The notes under the pieces: model-generated
What the model saw: the letters and a program-made list of their open reading frames with translations, nothing else
What the model was told of the DNA's origin: nothing
Database searches by the model: none
Position numbers and translations under genes: made by a program
Shown: one piece after another, positions 31,591-36,142 of the stretch
Layout of the letters: every line of letters starts with the position of its first letter
Numbering within the stretch: the stretch's first letter is position 1
Assembly (NCBI GenBank): GCA_903844155.1
Contig: CAIMSU010000084.1
Span: 1-36,142, forward strand
Reading direction: 5' to 3'
DNA length: 36,142 nt
Source: an uncultured Pseudomonadota bacterium
GTDB taxonomy: Bacteria > Myxococcota_A > UBA796 > SXON01

Positions 31591-33197
31591 GCGTCGCTGT
31601 CGAATTACGCGGGATCTGCAAGGCCTACGGCGCGTTGACCGCGAATCGCGCCGTCGACCTGACGGTGGACGTCGGGACCGTCCACGCCATCGTCGGCGAG
31701 AACGGCGCGGGCAAGTCCACGCTCATGCGCATCCTCGCGGGCGTGGAGGTCGCCGATGCAGGCACCGTGCGGATCCTCGGCGAATCGCCTGCCCGCCCCA
31801 CCGCGCGCGAGGCCATCCGCCTCGGCCTCGGCATGGTGCACCAGCACTTCATGCTCGTCGAGCCCTTCACGGTCGCCGAAAACCTCGTCCTCGGCCATGA
31901 ATTGCTGCGCGCCGGCCTCCTCGATCTCGCAGCAGCCCGAAAGGCAGTCGCGGATGTCTCCGCAGCGTGGGGGTTGGAGGTCCCGGCAGACGCCCGGGTC
32001 GAGGATCTGTCCGTCGGCGAGAAGCAGCGCGTCGAGATCCTGCGCGTGCTCTACCAGGGTGCGCGTGTCCTCGTCCTCGACGAGCCGACCGCCGTGCTCT
32101 CGCCCGCCGAGGTGACGCGACTGCTGGCGATGCTCCGGCGTTTTGCCGCGTCCGGCCGGACCGTGCTCATTGTCACCCACAAGCTCGACGAGGTCATGGC
32201 CGTCGCCGACCGCGTGACGGTCCTGCGGCGCGGCGAGAGGGTCGGGGATCTTGTGACAATGCAGACGTCGCCGGCCGAATTGGCGCATTTGATGGTGGGC
32301 CGCCCGGTCCCGATGCCCGGCAACCGACCGGATCCGCCCGATGCGGATCCGGCTATTGACGAGTCAATAGCCGGATCCGCATCAGGCGGTTCGGGCGCTT
32401 CGGCAGGGGCGAGGCCGGCGATCCTGACCCTGGATGGACTCGGGCTGGTCGCTGGCGGGCGCTCGGCGCTGGCGGGGGTCAGCTTCAAGGTCGGAGCTGG
32501 CGAGATCGTCGGGATTGCCGGGGTGATCGGGAATGGCCAAAGCGAGCTGCTCGACGTCCTCGGCGGTTTGCGTGCAGGCGCGACTGGGACGGTGCAATTC
32601 GGCGGGTCGGACCGGGTGAACCTCCTCACGCTCTCCGTCGCCGAGCGGATCCGCGCCGGCGTCGCTCACGTCCCCGAGGACCGGGCTGACCGCGGCCTCG
32701 TCGCCGACTTTACCGTCGCCGAGAACCTCATGCTCGGCAAGCTCCGCGAATTCGGCCCGTGGTACGCGCTCGGTCGGACCGCGGTCCGTGCCCACGCCGA
32801 CGCCGTCCTTGAACGGTTCGACGTGCGTCCGCGCGACCCCGAGGCCCAGGCAAGCACGCTCTCGGGCGGCAACGCGCAGAAAGTGGTGCTTGGACGTGAG
32901 ATCACCCGCTCGCCCAGGCTGTTGCTCTGCGGCCAGCCCACCCGCGGCGTGGACATCGGCGCCGTCGAGGCCATCCACGCCCAGCTCCGGGCCCTTCGCG
33001 ACGCCGGCGTTGGGATCGTGCTCGTCTCCGCCGAGCTCACCGAGCTCCTGGCGCTCTGCGACCGAATCCTGGTGATGCACCGCGGCCGTATCACCGGCGA
33101 ATTCCTGGCTGGCGAGGCTGATCTCGACCGCATCGGCGAGCTGATGCTCGGCGCGACCGCTGCCCCGGCCGCGGCGGGCATCGGAGGGCCGCCATGA
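31587..33197 (+). CDS. Double ATP-binding subunit of the BMP-type ABC importer
   Basis: 536 residues, GTG at 31587 overlapping the upstream stop. The first ATPase has Walker A GENGAGKST (37-45), Q-loop VHQHFM (85-90), signature LSVGEKQ (141-147), Walker B LVLDEP (162-167) and switch His198. The second half (about 280 on) has a degenerate Walker A (GVIGNGQSE, Lys replaced), signature LSGGNAQ and a Walker B-like region LLLCGQPTRGVD (CGQ in place of the usual DE). This two-domain layout with one weak site is normal for sugar/nucleoside importers of the RbsA/YufO type. A linker at ~245-280 contains a DNA palindrome (separate entry). It energises uptake through the two permeases downstream. Confidence 0.93.
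   Translation: MSVAVELRGICKAYGALTANRAVDLTVDVGTVHAIVGENGAGKSTLMRILAGVEVADAGTVRILGESPARPTAREAIRLGLGMVHQHFMLVEPFTVAENLVLGHELLRAGLLDLAAARKAVADVSAAWGLEVPADARVEDLSVGEKQRVEILRVLYQGARVLVLDEPTAVLSPAEVTRLLAMLRRFAASGRTVLIVTHKLDEVMAVADRVTVLRRGERVGDLVTMQTSPAELAHLMVGRPVPMPGNRPDPPDADPAIDESIAGSASGGSGASAGARPAILTLDGLGLVAGGRSALAGVSFKVGAGEIVGIAGVIGNGQSELLDVLGGLRAGATGTVQFGGSDRVNLLTLSVAERIRAGVAHVPEDRADRGLVADFTVAENLMLGKLREFGPWYALGRTAVRAHADAVLERFDVRPRDPEAQASTLSGGNAQKVVLGREITRSPRLLLCGQPTRGVDIGAVEAIHAQLRALRDAGVGIVLVSAELTELLALCDRILVMHRGRITGEFLAGEADLDRIGELMLGATAAPAAAGIGGPP
32328..32395. repeat. Long palindrome inside the ABC ATPase gene
   Basis: A perfect 21-bp inverted repeat (32340-32360 and 32363-32383) has a 2-bp centre and begins and ends with GATGCGGATCC and GGATCCGCATC. 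Allowing three mismatches, the arms extend to 33 bp (30 pairs). It falls in frame in the linker between the two ATPase halves, encoding DADPAIDESIAGSASG (residues 252-267). Ordinary codon use would not create such symmetry. It looks like an inserted palindromic repeat, tolerated because the linker is flexible. Confidence 0.9.
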
Positions 33198-34240
33198 GCC
33201 CGAAGCTCGCGTCGCTGCTCGACCGGCTGATCGCGCCGGCTTTGGCCCTCGCCCTCGCGATGGCCATCGGGCACGTGCTCATCCTCGTTGCCGGCGCGTC
33301 CCCGCCCGAGGTTTTTGGTGCTTTGCTGGCTGGTACCTGGGGTAACGGCTACGGGATCGCGCAGGTACTCTTCAAGGCCACGCCGCTCGTCTTCACCGGT
33401 CTCGCCGTCGCCATCCCCTACCGTGCTGGGCTCTTCAACATCGGCGCTGAGGGTCAGGTCGTGGCTGGGGCGCTCGCTGCGGGCTTCGTCGGGTCGCACC
33501 TGCCGACTGCCGCGCCTGCGCTTGTGGCGGTTACAACCTGCGTTATCGCTGCTTTCATGGCCGGTGCCCTGTGGGGCGCGCTGCCGGGTTGGCTCCGCGG
33601 CCGGTTCGGCGCGCACGAGGTCATCACGTCGATCATGCTCAACTTCATCGCGATGGCGCTGGCGAATTGGGTGGTCGCCGACTTTCTGGCACAGCCCCAG
33701 ACCCTGCACACCGCCGCGATCGTGGACGGGGCGCGGTTGACCCGGCTGGGGAGCTGGCTCCCGGCGTTCCGGGGCAGCGCGGTGAACACGGCGTTGTTCC
33801 TCGTCCCTGTCGTCGTCGCCGGGACGGCGTGGCTCCTGAACCGCACGGCAACAGGGCATCAGCTCCGCTCCGTCGGGCTCGGCGCGCGGGTCGCGGAAGC
33901 CAGCGGCGTGCCGGTCGCGCGCGTGCAGACGCTGGCGATGGCGCTCGGCGGCGGGATGGCGGGGATGGTCGGCGTGAACTTTGTGCAGGGGTACAAAGGC
34001 TATTTTGAGGATGGCTTCTCGGGCGGCGTCGGGTTCATGGGCATCGCCGTCGCAATGCTCGCGCGCGCCGAGCCCTGGCTGCTGATCCCCGCGGCGCTGC
34101 TGTTCGCAACGCTCTCGCAGGGCGGCCTGGCGATCAACGCGCTGGTCCCGAAGGAGATCGTCGATGTGCTCGTCGCCGTCGTGCTCGTCGTTGCCGCGGC
34201 GGCTGGGGCCAGGTCGGCGCGACGAGAGGAGGGGAGTTGA
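33194..34240 (+). CDS. ABC importer permease (BMP/nucleoside type), first subunit
   Basis: 348 residues, ATG 33194 overlapping the ATPase stop (ATGA). Multiple hydrophobic helices are evident (ALALAMAIGHVLILVAG, ALVAVTTCVIAAFMAGALWG, LVPVVVAGTAWLLN, VLVAVVLVVAAAAGA), with the family signatures GLFNIGAEGQ and GALPGWLRGRFGAHEVITSIMLN. The latter includes the coupling region 'HEVI.SIMLNFIA' of YufP/RbsC-like permeases. It forms half of the transmembrane channel with the next gene. Confidence 0.93.
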   Translation: MSPKLASLLDRLIAPALALALAMAIGHVLILVAGASPPEVFGALLAGTWGNGYGIAQVLFKATPLVFTGLAVAIPYRAGLFNIGAEGQVVAGALAAGFVGSHLPTAAPALVAVTTCVIAAFMAGALWGALPGWLRGRFGAHEVITSIMLNFIAMALANWVVADFLAQPQTLHTAAIVDGARLTRLGSWLPAFRGSAVNTALFLVPVVVAGTAWLLNRTATGHQLRSVGLGARVAEASGVPVARVQTLAMALGGGMAGMVGVNFVQGYKGYFEDGFSGGVGFMGIAVAMLARAEPWLLIPAALLFATLSQGGLAINALVPKEIVDVLVAVVLVVAAAAGARSARREEGS

Positions 34241-35127
34241 GCGCGTTCTTGTCCGGCGTGTTCCTGCTGCAGCTCCTGCGCATCGCCGTGCCCTACGTAC
34301 TCGCGGCGTTGGGCGGGACATTCTCCGAGCGCGGCGGCGTCATCAACATCGCGCTGGAGGGCATGCTGCTCGCCGGGGCGTTCGGGTACGTCCTCGCGGC
34401 GCACGCGAGCGGGAGCGCCTGGGTTGGGCTGCTGGGCGGGGTGCTCGGCGGCGAGGTCGTCGCCATCGGCCTCGCTGCGGCGGTCGTCCGCCTCCGTGCG
34501 GACGCCATCGTCGTCGGCGTCGGCCTCAACCTCCTCGCCCTAGCCGTCACCCGGTTCCTGCTGAAGCTGGTGTGGGACTCCTCCTCCAACTCCGACCGCG
34601 TCCCCGCCTTTGACGCTGACAACAGCGCCGTCGGGCTCGTCGCGCTCGTCACCAACCCCGTCTTCCTCCTCACTGTCACCCTCCTCGCGCTCTCGCCCGT
34701 CCTCCTCAACCGGACCCGCTTCGGCCTCCGGTTGAGGGCCTGCGGCGAGCACCCCGAGGCGGCGACGTCCGTCGGGATCTCGGTTACAACCTACAGAACG
34801 GCTGGCGTCCTCCTCTCGGGCATGTTCGCCGGCCTCGGTGGCGTCTGGCTCGCCGCCAGCCAGCACCAGTTCACGGACGGTATGAGCGCCGGCCGCGGCT
34901 ACATCGCCCTCGCCGCGATGATCACCGGCCGCTGGAGCCCCCTCGGCGCCGCTGCCGCCTGCCTCCTCTTCGCGACCGCCGAGGCCGTCCAGATGACGCT
35001 GCAGGGCCAGGGAACCGGCATTCCAACCCAATTCCTGCAGATGCTCCCCCACGTCGTCACCCTCGTCACGCTCGTCGGCTTCATCGGCCGCTCCCGTGCG
35101 CCGCGCGCGCTCGGGAAGGCCCGATAG
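34237..35127 (+). CDS. ABC importer permease (BMP/nucleoside type), second subunit
   Basis: 296 residues. TTG at 34237 overlaps the preceding stop (TTGA) and has GAGAGGAGGGGAG directly upstream, a strong Shine-Dalgarno. Hydrophobic helices and signatures of the second subunit are present: LGGTFSERGGVINIALEGMLL, DAIVVGVGLNLLALAVTRFLL, GLRLRACGEHPEAATSVG, GMFAGLGGVWLA, GRGYIALAAMITGRWSPLGA. It completes a four-gene operon (30.5-35.1 kb) with no gap between genes, a whole importer for purine nucleosides or related compounds. Confidence 0.93.
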   Translation: MSAFLSGVFLLQLLRIAVPYVLAALGGTFSERGGVINIALEGMLLAGAFGYVLAAHASGSAWVGLLGGVLGGEVVAIGLAAAVVRLRADAIVVGVGLNLLALAVTRFLLKLVWDSSSNSDRVPAFDADNSAVGLVALVTNPVFLLTVTLLALSPVLLNRTRFGLRLRACGEHPEAATSVGISVTTYRTAGVLLSGMFAGLGGVWLAASQHQFTDGMSAGRGYIALAAMITGRWSPLGAAAACLLFATAEAVQMTLQGQGTGIPTQFLQMLPHVVTLVTLVGFIGRSRAPRALGKAR

Positions 35128-35158
35128 CGCGGCGGTCTCGGCCGGTTAGTCGCCGGGA

Positions 35159-35542
35159 ATGACCCTCCCCCTCACTGGCGGTTGCCTCTGCGGCGCCGTC
35201 CGCTACAGCATCTCCGCGCCCCCGCGCTTCCAATTCCACTGCCATTGCCGCGACTGCCAGCGCCACTCCGGCACCGGCCACACCTCCCGCATGGCCGTCA
35301 CCCTCGAAACCCTCACGGTAACCGGCGAATTGCGTTGGTTCCGCGTGACGGGCGACAACGGCTCGGGCCTCCTCCGCGGCTTCTGCCCGACCTGCGGCTC
35401 CGCGGTCGTGAATGAGCCTGAGCGCTTGCCAGACCTCCGCATGATCTCCGCGGGAACGTTGGATGATCCGTCCCAATTCTCGCCGGTGAAGTCGCTGTAC
35501 CCCGAGAGGGCACCTCCCTGGGACGTCGTGATCCCGGGGTAG
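35159..35542 (+). CDS. GFA-family zinc-binding protein (Gfa-like)
   Basis: 127 residues, ATG 35159. It has the family's Cys pattern: GGCLCGAVRY (first pair), FHCHCRDCQRHSGTGH (second set), GFCPTCGSAV (third pair), which binds two zinc ions in the glutathione-dependent formaldehyde-activating enzyme fold. Length is near the usual size. Only 31 bp separate it from the permease gene, so it could be read through from the importer operon, though no functional link is evident. Many GFA-fold proteins are not true formaldehyde enzymes; substrate unknown. Confidence 0.92.
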   Translation: MTLPLTGGCLCGAVRYSISAPPRFQFHCHCRDCQRHSGTGHTSRMAVTLETLTVTGELRWFRVTGDNGSGLLRGFCPTCGSAVVNEPERLPDLRMISAGTLDDPSQFSPVKSLYPERAPPWDVVIPG

Positions 35543-35767
35543 GGCGAGGTGGAGGCGTCAGGCTGGAGGTCGGAGGGTCTTCGGCGGGTTTTCTACCGTT
35601 TCCTCGGGCTACTTTGGGCGACTGCTCCGCATCGCGGCGGCATGCTCGCTGGCGGGGGCGGCCGGGCCGGTTCGATCGCTGGCGGTCGGGCGTGGTTGGG
35701 ATCCCGGAGGTCGCGCCGGGCTCCGATTCGCCCCCCCGGGCAGGGTCATCGCGGTCCATCTGCGCCT

Positions 35768-36030
35768 GTCAGCGAGCCAAATGGGTCCAAATGTCGCTTT
35801 CGCGGACTCAAGGTGGTTCAAATGTCGTTGCTGCCGCCTCCGGCAGCGTTCGGGGCGCCCACCCGCGCACGCCCCTCTCGAAAAGTGGAGGTTCGACTGT
35901 TGCGCCATTCCCTCCCCCGGCGCCGTTCCCCCTGACCGAGCCTCCCGTGAGCCCATTCCGGCTCCATCGGCGACATTTGACCCCCCTTGACTCTGGAATT
36001 GCGACATTTGACCCCCCTTGGGTCGCCGAC
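35768..36030. mobile_element. Candidate MITE or IS21-like relic with 60-bp inverted ends
   Basis: The left end (35768-35827) and the right end (35971-36030) are inverted relatives. Each contains two 20-bp units of the type TCAAGGGGGGTCAAATGTCG. Left units are at 35777-35796 and 35808-35827; right units, in opposite orientation, are at 35971-35990 and 36002-36021, with an 11-bp spacer and 31-bp period in both. Outer edges GTCAGCGAG / GTCGGCGAC also match. A 7-bp-stem hairpin (35830-35847) lies just inside the left end. The ~140-bp core has no gene. Repeated subterminal units are characteristic of IS21-family ends, so a deleted IS21-like element is the best guess. The 35543-35767 stretch before it shows no gene. 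Confidence 0.6.
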
Positions 36031-36079
36031 GTCCGCGGATCCTGGCGGCAGGGTGAGCCATCGGTGGTAGGCTGGGGCC

Positions 36080-36142
36080 ATGTTCCTGCTCTTCACCGCG
36101 GTCGCGTGCGCGACGCCGCCGAGTCCGGTCGCCGCCGCTCCC
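36080..36142 (+). CDS. Lipoprotein, 5' end only (truncated by the window edge)
   Basis: ATG 36080 opens 21 codons to the window end: MFLLFTAVACATPPSPVAAAP. The lipobox AVAC directly follows a short hydrophobic stretch, so it is a lipoprotein signal peptide. Nothing of the mature domain is available. No clear promoter; the mobile element ends 50 bp upstream. Confidence 0.55.
   Translation, partial: MFLLFTAVACATPPSPVAAAP

Noticed and set aside
35549-35935. 128-codon plus-strand frame after the GFA gene
   Set aside because: Gly/Arg/Pro-rich, crosses the left inverted end of the mobile-element candidate, no domain.

Overview
The window is about 36 kb of uniformly high-GC DNA. It looks like a Myxococcota (delta-proteobacteria-like) chromosome or metagenome contig. 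This assignment is inferred from the protein types: Asp-rich MopE-type metal-binding lipoproteins with FG-GAP repeats, a secreted protein ending in a GLIDYxxD...C...DDSE tail, a very long secreted TPR protein, PEGA-repeat and Ig/PKD-like lipoproteins. No rRNA, tRNA or CRISPR array was seen.

Positions 1-18.9 kb hold a phage-like or mobile-element block, mostly on the minus strand. It contains two tail-fibre-like proteins (93-1691 and 4451-5983), three small plus-strand genes (2209-3143), a solitary C5-cytosine methyltransferase (3121-4122), a lysozyme-like membrane-anchored protein (13059-14027), a small holin-position protein (12739-13023), a 1550-residue adenine-methylase/SNF2-helicase fusion (14014-18666), and an unusual GHKL-ATPase / HEXXH / hemerythrin fusion (9842-12694). 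A secreted protein and a MopE/FG-GAP lipoprotein, overlapping by 4 bp, sit inside this block (6300-9757). The methylase-helicase frame continues upstream of its first usable start codon through the expected FYTP motif, to an in-frame TGA.

Positions 19.1-23.4 kb, plus strand, hold three small proteins sharing a C-terminal module (GD.V.WN...T...W), with a second MopE/FG-GAP lipoprotein between the first two. A frame-broken remnant gene and a coupled 60-codon gene follow.

Positions 23.4-30.3 kb look like ordinary host envelope genes. A PEGA-repeat membrane protein and an Ig-like-repeat lipoprotein diverge from a 45-bp spacer, and a 1073-residue secreted TPR protein converges on the latter.

Positions 30.5-35.1 kb are a complete BMP-family (purine-nucleoside type) ABC importer: binding protein, double ATPase and two permeases, each overlapping the next by 4 bp. 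A large palindrome lies inside the ATPase linker. A GFA-type zinc-binding protein follows, then a 260-bp element with 60-bp inverted ends, each end made of two 20-bp repeats at 31-bp period (a MITE or IS21-like relic). The window ends in the first 21 codons of another lipoprotein.
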